NCBI GenBank assembly: GCA_017469115.1 | Contig: JAFUGY010000035.1 | Coordinates: forward strand, 1 to 42,082 | Source: Oscillospiraceae bacterium | GTDB taxonomy: Bacteria; Bacillota; Clostridia; Oscillospirales; Oscillospiraceae | DNA length: 42,082 bases | Direction: 5' to 3' | Shown: positions 1 to 9,523 of the stretch, in pieces | How positions within the stretch are numbered: position 1 is the first letter of the stretch | How the letters are laid out: each line of letters opens with the position of its first letter | Translations under genes and position numbers: made by a program | Notes under the pieces: generated by a model | The model's database searches: none | Told to the model about the DNA's origin: nothing | The model's input: the letters and a program-made list of their open reading frames with translations, nothing else

Positions 1-1551
1 AATGGAGGTTGCCTGCTGGATATCTCCGGAAGCTCCGGTGGAAATATCATCCAGGAAAAGTTCTTCCGCAATACGACCGCCGAGCGCCATGACGATATTT
101 TCATACATCTCACTGCGGGACTTGAAGTTCTCCAGATCTTCCTGCGGGCGGAAAAGCGTGAACCCGCCGGCTGCTCCGCGCGGGATAATCGTAATGTAGT
201 GCACAGGGTCGACGTTCTTCAGGAATTTGCCTGCGACTGCATGGCCGGATTCATGATAAGCCGTGAGACGGCGTGCCTTGTCAGACATTTTGCGGGACTT
301 CTTTTCCGGACCCATCTGCACTTTGAGAATGGCCTCATCGATATCATCCTGCGTGATAAAGCGCTCTCTGCGGCGAACCGCAAGGATGGCAGCTTCATTC
401 ATGAGGTTTTCAAGGTCGGCGCCGGAGAATCCCGGTGTCCCCTTGGCGATGTTGTTGAGGTCAACATTATCGGCAAGCTGCTTGTCACGTGCATGAATTT
501 TCAGGATTGCTTCTCTGCCTTTGATGTCCGGGAGGCCCACATAGATCTGACGGTCAAACCGGCCGGGACGCAAAAGCGCATTATCCAGAATATCGGCACG
601 GTTGGTAGCCGCCATGACGATAACCCCTTCGTTATTGCCGAAACCATCCATCTCCACGAGGAGCTGGTTGAGCGTCTGTTCGCGTTCATCATGACCGCCG
701 CCGAGGCCGGAACCTCTCTGACGACCGACAGCATCAATTTCGTCAATGAAAATAATGGCCGGAGCAATCTTCTTGGCCTGTTCAAACAAATCGCGCACAC
801 GGCCGGCACCGACGCCGACGTACAGCTCAACAAAGTCAGAGCCCGAAATGGAGAGGAACTGAACATTTGCCTCCCCTGCAACAGCTTTTGCCAGTAACGT
901 TTTGCCCGTGCCCGGTGGCCCCACAAGAAGAATTCCCTTGGGAATTCTGGCGCCCATCTCGGTGTAACGCTTCGGATCCTTCAGGAAATCCACAACTTCC
1001 TGAAGCTCTGCCTTCTCTTCATCACAGCCGGCAACGTCTTTAAAGGTCTTCTTATCTTTCTCATCGGAGCCGAGCCTTGTGCGGGCCTTGCTGAAGCGGG
1101 CAAATCCGCCTGCTCCACCGCCGCCTGCGCGGTTCATCATAAAGTACCACAAGCCCATGGCACCGAACATGATGACCAGATAGGGAATAAAACTTGCCCA
1201 CCAGGGCATCGTAAAGCCTTCGGTATAGTCATACTTTTCGATGATGCCGGCTTTGTACTGCTCCATGATCAGATCATGAAAGTCTTCGTAAAAGACGGAA
1301 AAGCTGTAAAGATCATATGCTTTCTCTTCCGGCTCCAGGGGATCGTTCGTGCGGATCTCCAGAAGAATGGTGTTCCCCTCTGTCTTGAAAGACTGTATTT
1401 TTTCTTTCTCAAACAGATCGACAAGTTCGGAATAGGAATTCAGCTGATCTTTTTTCGTGTCGGAATTCAGGGTGAAGACGATGGCAATTACGATAACAGC
1501 AAGTAAAACATAAAAACCAATGTCTCTGGCTCTGTTGCGGTTCGGTTTCAA
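1..1551 (-). CDS. ftsH: ATP-dependent zinc metalloprotease FtsH (partial, C-terminus off the window)
   Basis: This is the membrane-anchored AAA+ protease that degrades unfolded and short-lived membrane and cytosolic proteins. 517 codons are visible and the frame is still open at base 1, so the end of the protease domain is missing. Seen: a membrane helix at residues about 11-28, an extracytoplasmic segment, a second helix at about 119-138, a Gly-rich linker, Walker A GPPGTGKT at 211-218, a Walker B ending in IDEIDA, and the zinc site HESGH at 433-437. The start is TTG at 1549-1551: an in-frame TGA lies shortly upstream, no ATG or GTG lies between them, and an AAGGA-type ribosome site sits at 1564-1568. 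It is the last visible gene of the gdpP-rplI-dnaB-tilS-hpt-ftsH run; tilS-hpt-ftsH is a conserved Bacillota order. Confidence 0.96.
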   Translation of the reverse strand, partial: MKPNRNRARDIGFYVLLAVIVIAIVFTLNSDTKKDQLNSYSELVDLFEKEKIQSFKTEGNTILLEIRTNDPLEPEEKAYDLYSFSVFYEDFHDLIMEQYKAGIIEKYDYTEGFTMPWWASFIPYLVIMFGAMGLWYFMMNRAGGGGAGGFARFSKARTRLGSDEKDKKTFKDVAGCDEEKAELQEVVDFLKDPKRYTEMGARIPKGILLVGPPGTGKTLLAKAVAGEANVQFLSISGSDFVELYVGVGAGRVRDLFEQAKKIAPAIIFIDEIDAVGRQRGSGLGGGHDEREQTLNQLLVEMDGFGNNEGVIVMAATNRADILDNALLRPGRFDRQIYVGLPDIKGREAILKIHARDKQLADNVDLNNIAKGTPGFSGADLENLMNEAAILAVRRRERFITQDDIDEAILKVQMGPEKKSRKMSDKARRLTAYHESGHAVAGKFLKNVDPVHYITIIPRGAAGGFTLFRPQEDLENFKSRSEMYENIVMALGGRIAEELFLDDISTGASGDIQQATSI

Positions 1552-1593
1552 ACGATAATCACATCCTTCGGTTCATGCAAAATAGTGCCGGGA

Positions 1594-2139
1594 TCAGGAG
1601 GAATAAACCTCCGGTTTCAAAACACCGATATACGGCAAATTACGATATTTCTCATTATAATCAAGCCCATATCCCACCACAAACGCATCCGGAACATCAA
1701 AGCAGAAATAATCCGCCTTGACAGGTGCCTTTCTGCGGGCAGGCTTATCCAGCAAAGTAGCAATGGAGATAGAAGCGGGCTCACGCACCATAAGATAGTT
1801 CTTCAAATAATTCAGAGTAACGCCGGAGTCAAGAATATCTTCCACAAGGATGATGTGCCTGCCCCCGATATCTCCTTTGAGGTCCTTATTGATACGGACA
1901 GCGCCGGTAGAGTTTGTTCCGCTGTAGGAAGAAACAGCCATAAATTCGATTTCACTGTTGATATTGACACAGCGGATCAGATCCGCCATAAACATAAAAC
2001 AGCCTTTCAGAACACCGACAAAAACAGGATCTTTGCCCGCAAAGTCTTCCGAAATCTTTTTGCCGATTTCATGCACTTTATCATAAATTTCTTTCTCGGT
2101 AAGCAGGGTATAGGCGATGTCTTCTTCCATTCCTCTCAA
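1594..2139 (-). CDS. hpt: Hypoxanthine phosphoribosyltransferase
   Basis: Purine salvage enzyme that joins hypoxanthine or guanine to PRPP, giving IMP or GMP in the cytoplasm. The 181-residue length is normal for the family. The PRPP-binding loop appears as VEDILDSGVTL, the flexible-loop SYSG comes before it, and the C-terminal DVPDAFVVGYGLDYNE stretch is the usual base-recognition and metal region. Start choice is open: TTG at 2139 has GAGAGG six bases upstream, while ATG at 2130 gives a product three residues shorter but has a poorly spaced site. It lies between tilS and ftsH in the same direction, an arrangement found across Bacillota. Confidence 0.95.
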   Translation of the reverse strand: MRGMEEDIAYTLLTEKEIYDKVHEIGKKISEDFAGKDPVFVGVLKGCFMFMADLIRCVNINSEIEFMAVSSYSGTNSTGAVRINKDLKGDIGGRHIILVEDILDSGVTLNYLKNYLMVREPASISIATLLDKPARRKAPVKADYFCFDVPDAFVVGYGLDYNEKYRNLPYIGVLKPEVYSS

Positions 2140-2159
2140 GGGAAACCTCTCTTTCTTTC

Positions 2160-3533
2160 TCAGTCGTCATTGGAAAACATGGAATACAACGGATTAACGG
2201 GGACTATGGATATTTGCAGGATGCGATCTCCTGCCTGCGGTGCACCTCGTTCAGCCTCCCCAAAGCCGTAAACAGCGAGAACACCGCGATCGTCACGCAG
2301 CACCGGAGTAAGCAACCGTTCCCGATTGTTCAAACCGGCTTCCATAAAAAGCTTGCGGACGGATTTTGTGCATCCCCTGCCACGAAGCCGGATCTCATCT
2401 CCCGCTCTGCGTGCAGTGAGGAAAACGCGCCCATATATTTGATCACATTTAAAACAAAAAGGTTTGAACAAGCCGTTAACTTTTTCCGGATAAACAGAAA
2501 TTTTTGTCTCGATTCGAAGCCCCGGTTCGGACAGTTCCACCGTCTCCCCGGGAATCAGCTCGATATCGAAGATTGCCGTAGGCGTCTCTTCCTTCCAGGT
2601 AATTCTCCCCTGTTCGACCAGAATGCGGGCACCGGGCACATCCACAAACGTACGCTCAGTACTCCTCAAGGCACCAAGAACGGCATCCACATGCATTTTT
2701 GTCAACGGCTTCGGCGAAAGCCGCCGTATCACACGGCTTGAAATTGCCCGGTGCAGAGCCAGCAGTTCTTTTACCGGAAGAGAAAACCCGTCATAAAATT
2801 GCTCGATAAAAGCATTGGCCTGAGCGACGAGGCACGCGTCATCCTGTCGGAGCAGCTCACCCGAACGCAGAACGGCTTCCCCGAAGCGTGGATTCATGGA
2901 AGCCAGCACCGGCATCACCTGATGGCGGATTCGGTTTCTGGTATAGGCATCCGAGAGGTTGGTGCTGTCGGTTACATAGGGAATCTCGTTCTCTGCAAGA
3001 TAGGCTTCAATTGTTTGGCGGGAAACCGCAAGCAGCGGCCGGATCAGATTATCCCTTGCAGGAGGAATCCCGGCAAGCCCTTCTGCCCCTCCGCCGCGAA
3101 GCAGATGAAAGAGAACGGTTTCGGCATTATCTTCCAGATTGTGTGCAGTGGCAATGACCGAACAGCCGGCCGATTCCGCCGCGCGATTGAGAAAAGCATA
3201 GCGCAAAACCCGTGCAGCCTCCTCAATTCCCAGCGAATGAGCCTCCGCATAAGCTTCAACATCGCCGGTTTCCGTATAGAAAGGGATCTCCGGATCACGG
3301 CAAAAGGAAGAGACAAACCGGCAATCCCGCTCAGACTCTTCTCCCCGCAGTGCGTGATTATAATGCGCTGCAGCCACCGAAATACCAAACTGTTCACGGT
3401 TTTCAAAAAGGACGTGAAGCAGGCACATGGAATCGGCACCGCCTGATACCGCACAGAGGATTTTCATCCCCGGCCGAATCAGGTTGCTGCGGGTGACGGC
3501 ATCAATAATCGTCTTCGTCACGGTTTGCCTCAT
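2160..3533 (-). CDS. tilS: tRNA(Ile)-lysidine synthetase
   Basis: Modifies C34 of the CAU-anticodon isoleucine tRNA to lysidine, which lets the cell read AUA codons; essential in nearly all bacteria. The PP-loop ATP-pyrophosphatase motif SGGADS is at residues 30-35, followed by the N-type ATPase domain and the C-terminal substrate-binding domains; 457 residues is a normal length. The gene begins inside the 3' end of dnaB. ATG at 3533 gives a 32-base overlap but has no recognisable ribosome site. GTG at 3521 has GAGG six bases upstream and gives a 20-base overlap, so it may be the real start. Either way, translation is probably coupled to dnaB. Confidence 0.93.
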   Translation of the reverse strand: MRQTVTKTIIDAVTRSNLIRPGMKILCAVSGGADSMCLLHVLFENREQFGISVAAAHYNHALRGEESERDCRFVSSFCRDPEIPFYTETGDVEAYAEAHSLGIEEAARVLRYAFLNRAAESAGCSVIATAHNLEDNAETVLFHLLRGGGAEGLAGIPPARDNLIRPLLAVSRQTIEAYLAENEIPYVTDSTNLSDAYTRNRIRHQVMPVLASMNPRFGEAVLRSGELLRQDDACLVAQANAFIEQFYDGFSLPVKELLALHRAISSRVIRRLSPKPLTKMHVDAVLGALRSTERTFVDVPGARILVEQGRITWKEETPTAIFDIELIPGETVELSEPGLRIETKISVYPEKVNGLFKPFCFKCDQIYGRVFLTARRAGDEIRLRGRGCTKSVRKLFMEAGLNNRERLLTPVLRDDRGVLAVYGFGEAERGAPQAGDRILQISIVPVNPLYSMFSNDD

Positions 3534-4848
3534 AGGAGGTAAAGGAGGTGTACTCCGCCAACCAGTTGAGATATACAGTGCCTGTAGAGCCGCGCCTGTT
3601 TTTCAAAATCAGTGCCTCAACCAGATTGGGGTTTTCTGCTTCCTTGACGTAATAGCCTTCCCGGTAAAGGGCGATGACGGCATCAGCATCCTGCTCAATC
3701 GAACCCGACTCACGCAGGTCGGAAAGAAGCGGACGTTTATCCTGTCTGGATTCCACTGCACGGTTGAGCTGCGAAAGGCAGATCACCGGCACATCAAGCT
3801 CCTTGGCCATTATTTTCAGCATACGGCTGATTTCACTGACCGCCTGCTGTCGATTGTCCGCCCAGGAGTTTTTGGAGCCCGCCGAAGACATAAGCTGCAG
3901 ATAATCAATACACACCAGCCCTAAATCTTTCACGCGGCGGCAGGCCGCCTTCATGTCAGAGACGGTTACGGAAGGATTATCATCAATGCGGATATCGGAA
4001 ACGCTCATCTGCTGGGCAGCTTCGGCGATGGATCGCCACTGGCTGTCGTTCAGCTGCCCGGTCATCAGGTTTTGAGAGGGAATCATGGCAGCCTTGGAGA
4101 GAAGGCGCGTAACAAGCTGCTCCCTTGACATTTCAAGCGAGAAAAATGCCACCGTTTTCTTCAGCACCATGGCGACATACAGTGCAATGTTAAGCGCTAT
4201 GCTGGTTTTGCCCATGCCGGGTCGTGCCGCGATGAGAATGAAATCGGATTTGTTGAGACCGAGAATCATCCTGTCGAGATCCGGAAGCCCTGTAGAAAGC
4301 CCCGGAATCCGGCTGCCGGAGGCTGCATATTCCGAAAGGGTATCAAAAACGTTGTTGATAACCGAAGAAACCGGGAGAAGACCGCCGACGTTTCTTCCCT
4401 GCCGAAGAAGGAAAATCTTCTGTTCGGCAGCTTCCAGCACGGTATCTGCTTCACCGGCGCCTTCGTAGACCATGGTGTTGATTTCGTCCGCAGCCTCGCC
4501 GAGATGGCGAAGCATCGCCCTGTCACGTACAATGGCAGCATATTCCAGCACATTGGCAGCCGTCGGCGTCAGACGCATGATTTCAGCGAGATAGCTTTCG
4601 GTATTGTCATCGTAAACAGCACGTACTTTCATCTCGTTGACGACGGTAACCGGGTCGATCGTGCGGGAATAGGCGAACATCTGATAGATGGTCTCAAAAA
4701 CGTCCCGATTCTGTTTCATATAGAAATCTTCCGCGTTCACCTTCTCGATGACGTCCGGCACGCAGCGGGGGTCAATGAGCATTGAACCGATTACGGCCTG
4801 CTCTGCCGCCGCGGAATAAGGAACTTTCCTCCCAAGGAGCTCGTCCAT
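3502..4848 (-). CDS. dnaB: Replicative DNA helicase DnaB
   Basis: Hexameric 5'-3' helicase that unwinds DNA at the replication fork and recruits primase. An N-terminal primase-interaction domain covers about residues 1-110. A linker follows, then the RecA-type motor with Walker A ARPGMGKT at 208-215, the FSLEMSREQ motif, a Walker B in VCIDYLQLM, and the DLRESGSIEQDAD region near the C-terminus. The 448-residue length is typical and there is no intein. It starts 9 bases after the rplI stop, the standard rplI-dnaB arrangement, and its 3' end overlaps the start of tilS. Confidence 0.97.
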   Translation of the reverse strand: MDELLGRKVPYSAAAEQAVIGSMLIDPRCVPDVIEKVNAEDFYMKQNRDVFETIYQMFAYSRTIDPVTVVNEMKVRAVYDDNTESYLAEIMRLTPTAANVLEYAAIVRDRAMLRHLGEAADEINTMVYEGAGEADTVLEAAEQKIFLLRQGRNVGGLLPVSSVINNVFDTLSEYAASGSRIPGLSTGLPDLDRMILGLNKSDFILIAARPGMGKTSIALNIALYVAMVLKKTVAFFSLEMSREQLVTRLLSKAAMIPSQNLMTGQLNDSQWRSIAEAAQQMSVSDIRIDDNPSVTVSDMKAACRRVKDLGLVCIDYLQLMSSAGSKNSWADNRQQAVSEISRMLKIMAKELDVPVICLSQLNRAVESRQDKRPLLSDLRESGSIEQDADAVIALYREGYYVKEAENPNLVEALILKNRRGSTGTVYLNWLAEYTSFTSYEANRDEDDY

Positions 4849-4857
4849 ACCGGCGGA

Positions 4858-5304
4858 TTATCCTTCTACAACGAGCACGCTGATGTCTCCGGAAATCTCG
4901 TAGCCGAGCTTCGCCTTGACGGTATAGGTGCCGTAGCTCTTAATCGGTTCATTCTGAACGATTTTATTCTTGTCGATTTCAACGCCGTGCTGCGCCTTCA
5001 GCGCATCGGAAATCTCCTGGGAGGTTACCGCCCCGAAGAGCTTGCCGCTGCCGCCGGATTTGGCGCGGATGGTCACCTGGACGGAGGAGAGCTTCGCAGC
5101 GATTTCCCTCGCCTGTGCCTTTTCCCGCTCTATCTGAGCTTTCTTTGCCTTTTCCTGCAGCTTCATGGTGTTGATATTGTCAGCCGTAGCTTCTGTTGCG
5201 ATCCCGCGGGGAATGAGATAGTTTCTGGCATATCCGTCAGAGACCTCTTTCATCTCGCCTTTTTTGGCCTTGCCTTTTACATCCTGATTAAAAATAACTT
5301 TCAT
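4858..5304 (-). CDS. rplI: 50S ribosomal protein L9
   Basis: Two-domain 23S rRNA-binding protein of the large subunit, affecting frame maintenance. The N-terminal domain shows the classic [17 protein letters not shown] start and the [11 protein letters not shown] signature (about residues 24-34). A long Lys/Glu/Ala-rich connecting helix follows, then a C-terminal domain with [12 protein letters not shown]. The 148 residues match the family. A GGAGGG-type ribosome site lies just upstream of the ATG. It sits 52 bases after gdpP and 9 bases before dnaB. Confidence 0.97.
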   Translation of the reverse strand: MKVIFNQDVKGKAKKGEMKEVSDGYARNYLIPRGIATEATADNINTMKLQEKAKKAQIEREKAQAREIAAKLSSVQVTIRAKSGGSGKLFGAVTSQEISDALKAQHGVEIDKNKIVQNEPIKSYGTYTVKAKLGYEISGDISVLVVEG

Positions 5305-5356
5305 ATTCGTCCCTCCTGAAAAACATTGAGAATTGCTAATGATTCAATAAACTCGT

Positions 5357-7384
5357 TTACCCCAGATATTCATCGATTGCTTTGAGAACCATGTCACGGG
5401 CTGCAGGCGCATCTACGTCTTTCAGTTGCGCTGCAGCAGCACTCCGGTTTCCGCCGCCGCCGAGTTTCTCCATAATAATCTGCATGTTCATCTCGCCGAT
5501 GGAACGCGCAGAAGCGATACATCCTCCTCCCGGAGCCGGTGCAATTACAATGGATGCTTCCACCCCGGAGATATTTAAAAGTTCATCCGCTGCTTTGGCT
5601 GCGATGATTCTGCCCGTCACCTCCGAGGGAACTGCTATCGCGACGCCTTTATAAATCTGCGCTCCCTGCAGGATCCGGTACTTGGCAAGTGTATCTTCCA
5701 GATCACTCTGAAGCAGTTTTTTCACTTCCGCCGTGTCCGCTCCTGCCCGGCGGAGATAAGCGCCGGCATCAAAGGTTCGTTCCCCGGTGCGGATTGTGAA
5801 ATTCTTGGTGTCGAGCACAATGCCGGAGAGCAGTGCTTCCGCCTCACATTTCAGCACACTGTTGATATCCGGTGCAAGCTCCTGGATGATCTCGGTGAGA
5901 AGCTCGCAGGCAGAGGAGGCATAAGGCTCAATAAATCCGAGGGCGGCATTGTGAATATAAGTGGCAGCTACACGGTGGTGGTCAATCACCGCGACACGGT
6001 TGCAGGCATCCAGCAAATCCTGTTCCTCCACCTGCTCCGGCCGGTTGGTATCTACAACAACAAGAAGGGTTCGCCCGTCTGCATGGAGGACGGCCTCCTG
6101 AGGAGTCACAAACACCGAGCGATATTCCGGCACGGTTTTCAGCTTGTCAATCAGCGGTTTGGCAGCGGTTGTGTTCTCATCCACTACAATGTGATATCGG
6201 ATGCCGCTGAGCCGGCACACACAGCATACGCCGACCGCTGCACCGATCGCATCAAGGTCGCTGAACCGGTGCCCCATCACATAGACCTTGGAAGAATCTT
6301 TCACCAGCGACTGCAGCGTCGTCGCCATGACTCTGGATTTTACTTTGGTGCGGCGCTCAATCTCACCGCCGCGCCCGCCGAAGAACTCGAAGTTCAGGCG
6401 GTTTTTGATGACAACCTGATCCCCTCCGCGGGAAATGGCCAGTTCTGCCGCCATATCGGCAAACTGCAGCGCCTCGGAGAAGCTTGATGCATCCTCACCG
6501 AACCCAAGGCTGACGGAAGCACTGATACCTGCCGCGCTCTCCACACTGTGGATTGTTTCGACAATGGGGAACTTTTGCTCTTTCATGGAAGCAAGCTCGC
6601 GCTTCTCCATCAGGACAAGATAACGGTCACGATCCAGACGGCGGACAAAACCCTTGGTGCCTTCCGCCCAGTTCATCAGTTTTTCTTCTATACTGTCGCG
6701 CATGCGGTTGCGCTCTTTGTCCGGCTGGTTTTTAATGAGCTCTTCATAATTGTCGATGAGAATCACTCCCGCTACAGGGCGCGATTCTTCATATTCAATG
6801 CGGATATCATCATATTCCGTAACGTCCAACCAGTAGGTAATGCCCATGAAAGTGACATTCTCATCTTCAAAATCATGCCGAATCAGATTGCCGTGGACAC
6901 GGTAGCGCCTGCCATTGAGTTGAAGAAGCGTCGGATACTGGGATTGCCCCTCTGACAGCCATTTGCTGTCGAATTCGGGCAGAAAATCGACCATTCGTGC
7001 ATCGTACCGCGTCCCTTTTGAGCCGCAGATCCGGAAGAATTCATCATTTGCCCAAACAATACGGGTGTCATCCAACTGGAAAACAGCAATGGGCAGCGGG
7101 AAGTTCATCAACGTTCTGCTGCGGGCATTTTCCGAATCATACATTACGGTTTCAATATAGGATTCCAGATTTTTCTGGCGGTTCTTTGTCGTAACGGAAT
7201 AGACCACGAGCAGCACAAGAACAGCCACCGCCTCTGCTCCGGAAAGAAGTTCAAGCAGATAGCCTGCTCTCGTCCCGGACAGGACGAAATAACCCAGCAC
7301 AAATGTAGCCGCCACAAAGCAGCTCATTGTGATCAGATAAACGCCGGCGTTGATATCCACCAGGGCGCGCAGTTTCTTATTCAA
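5357..7384 (-). CDS. gdpP: Membrane-bound c-di-AMP phosphodiesterase (GdpP/YybT family)
   Basis: Hydrolyses cyclic di-AMP to pApA, controlling potassium and osmotic balance and wall stress. Seen in 675 residues: two membrane helices (about 12-34 and 48-65), a PAS-like region (about 90-190), a degenerate GGDEF region without a GGDEF signature (about 200-330), then the DHH domain with H372, D376 and D378 in GHRFSDLD, D445, DHH at 468-470, and a C-terminal DHHA1 domain. The glycine loop reads GGGGN (642-646), where the homologues I recall have GGGGH. The start is TTG at 7382-7384 with GAGG eight bases upstream. It is the first gene of the operon and has a strong promoter at 7428-7456. Confidence 0.94.
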   Translation of the reverse strand: MNKKLRALVDINAGVYLITMSCFVAATFVLGYFVLSGTRAGYLLELLSGAEAVAVLVLLVVYSVTTKNRQKNLESYIETVMYDSENARSRTLMNFPLPIAVFQLDDTRIVWANDEFFRICGSKGTRYDARMVDFLPEFDSKWLSEGQSQYPTLLQLNGRRYRVHGNLIRHDFEDENVTFMGITYWLDVTEYDDIRIEYEESRPVAGVILIDNYEELIKNQPDKERNRMRDSIEEKLMNWAEGTKGFVRRLDRDRYLVLMEKRELASMKEQKFPIVETIHSVESAAGISASVSLGFGEDASSFSEALQFADMAAELAISRGGDQVVIKNRLNFEFFGGRGGEIERRTKVKSRVMATTLQSLVKDSSKVYVMGHRFSDLDAIGAAVGVCCVCRLSGIRYHIVVDENTTAAKPLIDKLKTVPEYRSVFVTPQEAVLHADGRTLLVVVDTNRPEQVEEQDLLDACNRVAVIDHHRVAATYIHNAALGFIEPYASSACELLTEIIQELAPDINSVLKCEAEALLSGIVLDTKNFTIRTGERTFDAGAYLRRAGADTAEVKKLLQSDLEDTLAKYRILQGAQIYKGVAIAVPSEVTGRIIAAKAADELLNISGVEASIVIAPAPGGGCIASARSIGEMNMQIIMEKLGGGGNRSAAAAQLKDVDAPAARDMVLKAIDEYLG

Positions 7385-7427
7385 TGCCCTAACCTCACAA
7401 AACGTATTGCAGGAAATTATTCATATT

Positions 7428-7456
7428 ATTATACCAAATGAAACGGTTATTTACAA
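7428..7456 (-). promoter_or_regulatory. Promoter of the gdpP operon
   Basis: On the minus strand, TTGTAA (7451-7456) is followed by a 17-base spacer and a perfect TATAAT (7428-7433), about 43 bases before the gdpP start. It is back to back with the dut promoter. Confidence 0.85.
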
Positions 7457-7488
7457 CTTAATTCTTGCATTCCAATGGTTTTTCTGTG

Positions 7489-7517
7489 TTTACAGAAGGG
7501 TTTTGAGCGGGTATAAT
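7489..7517 (+). promoter_or_regulatory. Promoter of dut
   Basis: TTTACA at 7489-7494, a spacer of exactly 17 bases, and TATAAT at 7512-7517. Transcription would start near 7524, leaving a leader of about 57 bases before dut. Confidence 0.85.
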
Positions 7518-7580
7518 AGTATTCCGTAAGGAAAAAGACGATTTTAACAGTCATCTCAAAGAAAAGGCGGTGCTTCCTCT

Positions 7581-8015
7581 ATGAAAATTTTGCTGAAAAA
7601 ACTGCGGGAAAATGCTTTGATGCCGATGCGTGGTTCTGCCTGTGCGGCAGGCTATGATCTCTATGCCTGCCTGGAGGAGCCGGTTGTCATCCGGTCGGGA
7701 GAAACCGTCAAGGTCGGGACGGGCATCTCGGCGGCAATTCCGGAGGGCTGGTTCGGAGCCGTTTTTGCACGAAGCGGACTCTCCCTGAAAGAAGGGCTGC
7801 GCCCTGCCAACTGTGTTGGCGTATGTGACAGCGACTACCGAGGGGAATACATCGTGGCACTGCACAATGACTCGGGAATGGACCGCACCGTCACCCACGG
7901 GGAGAGGATTGCCCAACTTGTGATTCTTCCATTTCTTGAGGCTGAATTTGAATTCTCCGAAGAACTGCCGGGCACCGAACGCGGAGCAGGCGGTTTCGGC
8001 TCTACAGGAAAATAG
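7581..8015 (+). CDS. dut: dUTP diphosphatase (trimeric dUTPase)
   Basis: Converts dUTP to dUMP and pyrophosphate, keeping uracil out of DNA and supplying the thymidylate pathway. The five trimeric-dUTPase motifs are visible in order in 144 residues: AGYDLYA, ARSGL (ARSGLSLKEG), the catalytic-Asp region GVCDSDYRGEY, the GERIAQLV motif, and the C-terminal GAGGFGSTG arm that closes over the neighbouring active site. AAAGGCGG lies ahead of the ATG. It is monocistronic from its own promoter. No clear terminator was seen before the tryptophan T-box unit that follows. Confidence 0.96.
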   Translation: MKILLKKLRENALMPMRGSACAAGYDLYACLEEPVVIRSGETVKVGTGISAAIPEGWFGAVFARSGLSLKEGLRPANCVGVCDSDYRGEYIVALHNDSGMDRTVTHGERIAQLVILPFLEAEFEFSEELPGTERGAGGFGSTGK

Positions 8016-8096
8016 AAAATCAGCCAAAGAACACTCCGCTTCTATTTCGATTCTCGCATAAATATACCAAATTTCATTTCTCCGTCAAAAACGCAA

Positions 8097-8125
8097 TTGA
8101 CATCCGCGATTTAACGTGCTAAAAT
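8097..8125 (+). promoter_or_regulatory. Promoter of the T-box/trpXYZ unit
   Basis: A consensus TTGACA (8097-8102), 17-base spacer and TAAAAT (8120-8125). The predicted transcript start, near 8132, coincides with the start of T-box stem I. Confidence 0.85.
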
Positions 8126-8131
8126 GCGGCC

Positions 8132-8414
8132 AAACCGATGAGGAAGAGGAAGTAAGCTTTAAGCGACTTTCCCGCAGCGAGCTGCCGATGGTGTGAGGGC
8201 AGCGGAAAGCATAAGGCCGAATGGGCTTCCGAGGGCAAACGGAACGGGTTTTGAAAACCTCAGTATGTGCGCCGGGGCTGGAATCCCCGTTAAAAACGTT
8301 CGGCGTATGATAGTACGCATAAAGTGGGTGTGAATTCACATCAAGCCGGGTGGCACCACGGGATCTGATTTTCTTCCCGTCCCAGCAATGTTCGTTGCGG
8401 GGACGGGATTTTTG
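8132..8414 (+). promoter_or_regulatory. T-box riboswitch, tryptophan-specific
   Basis: A tRNA-sensing leader that ends in an attenuator. The 5' part has the GAGGAAGAGGAAGTA-type stem I start and an AGCGAGCTGCCGATGGTGTGAG distal stem region split over 8161-8197. The specifier loop reads GAA-UGG-G with the tryptophan codon at 8222-8224. The T-box proper, CCGGGTGGCACCACGGG, is at 8346-8362. Its UGGC bulge (8351-8354) pairs with a tRNA ending GCCA, which fits the G73 discriminator base of bacterial tRNA-Trp. The two independent specificity determinants agree. Uncharged tRNA-Trp should stabilise the antiterminator and switch on the importer downstream. Confidence 0.94.
8375..8414 (+). terminator. 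T-box attenuator terminator
   Basis: TCCCGTCCC (8375-8383) plus GCAA pairs with TTGC and GGGACGGGA (ending at 8409), giving a long GC-rich stem followed by a T run to 8414. Its left arm follows directly on the antiterminator, as expected for mutually exclusive folds. Confidence 0.88.
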
Positions 8415-8471
8415 CTTTTACCCGTTCCTAACCTTAAAAAGCAAAACAAGAAAAAAAGAAAGGAAAACACC

Positions 8472-9506
8472 ATGAAAAAAATCATCTGCACAGTATTGAT
8501 CCTCTCTCTGGTTCTCTCCATTGCCGCATTCGGTTCCTTTTCTGCCTTTGCAGAAGGTGAAAGCTACAAAGTAGGCATCTGCAACTTTGTAGATGACGCT
8601 TCCCTCAACCAAATCATCGCAAACATCCGCAGTCAGCTGGAAGCCATCAGTGCTGAAAAGGGCGTGACCTTTGAAATCTACGAAGATAACTGCAACACAG
8701 ACGCCAACGTGATGAATCAGATCATTGCAAACTTCATTGCCGATCAGGTTGACCTGATGGTCGGTGTGGCGACGCCGGTTGCCATGGCAATGCAGGCCGC
8801 TACAGAAGATAACGGTATCCCTGTGGTATTCGCAGCGGTTTCAGATCCTGTAGGGGCCGGAATTGTGGAATCTCTCGAAACTCCGGGAGCAAATCTGACG
8901 GGCACCTCTGACTATCTCGATACCACCGCCGTCATGAATCTCATTTTCGCAGCCAACCCGGATGCCGATCTGATTGGATTGCTGTACAACGTCAGTGAAG
9001 ATTCCTCCACCGCTCCGATTGCCGCAGCAAAAGCATATCTGGATGAAAAAGGCGTAAAATATGTGGAACACACCGGAACTACGGTGGATGAAATCATGCT
9101 TGCAGCCGAAGCCCTCGTCAGTGACAAAGCAGACGCCGTTTTCACCCCGACGGACAACACCGTTATGACCGCCGAGCTTGCGATTTACGAAACCCTCGCA
9201 GAAGCAGGCATCCCCCACTATACCGGTGCCGACAGTTTTGCACTCAACGGTGCCTTCCTCGGTTACGGCGTTGACTACGCAAATCTCGGTGTGGAAACCG
9301 GCAATATGATTGCAGACATCCTGATGAACGGCAAAAATCCTGCCGAAGTGCCGGTTATGACCTTTGACAACGGCACTGCCACTGTAAACACGGAAACCTG
9401 CGAAGCACTCGGCCTGGATTATGAAGCGATTGCGGAAGCATTTGCTCCGTTCTGCACCAAAGTGCAGCCAATCACCACTGCCGAGAGCTTTGACGATCTG
9501 GCCTGA
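8472..9506 (+). CDS. trpX: Tryptophan ABC transporter substrate-binding protein (TrpX-like)
   Basis: Extracytoplasmic binding protein of the ABC_sub_bind (COG2984-type) family, 344 residues from the ATG at 8472. An upstream in-frame start at 8388 lies inside the terminator and has no ribosome site; AAAGGA precedes 8472. Residues 1-27 form a signal peptide ending SAFA/EGE, with no lipobox cysteine, which is unusual for a Gram-positive binding protein. Two periplasmic-binding lobes follow. The family alone does not give the substrate; tryptophan is inferred from the UGG T-box and from the known TrpXYZ systems of Bacillota. A perfect 11-bp hairpin separates it from the permease gene. Confidence 0.88.
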   Translation: MKKIICTVLILSLVLSIAAFGSFSAFAEGESYKVGICNFVDDASLNQIIANIRSQLEAISAEKGVTFEIYEDNCNTDANVMNQIIANFIADQVDLMVGVATPVAMAMQAATEDNGIPVVFAAVSDPVGAGIVESLETPGANLTGTSDYLDTTAVMNLIFAANPDADLIGLLYNVSEDSSTAPIAAAKAYLDEKGVKYVEHTGTTVDEIMLAAEALVSDKADAVFTPTDNTVMTAELAIYETLAEAGIPHYTGADSFALNGAFLGYGVDYANLGVETGNMIADILMNGKNPAEVPVMTFDNGTATVNTETCEALGLDYEAIAEAFAPFCTKVQPITTAESFDDLA

Positions 9507-9523
9507 GCCTGATTCGATCTTTC

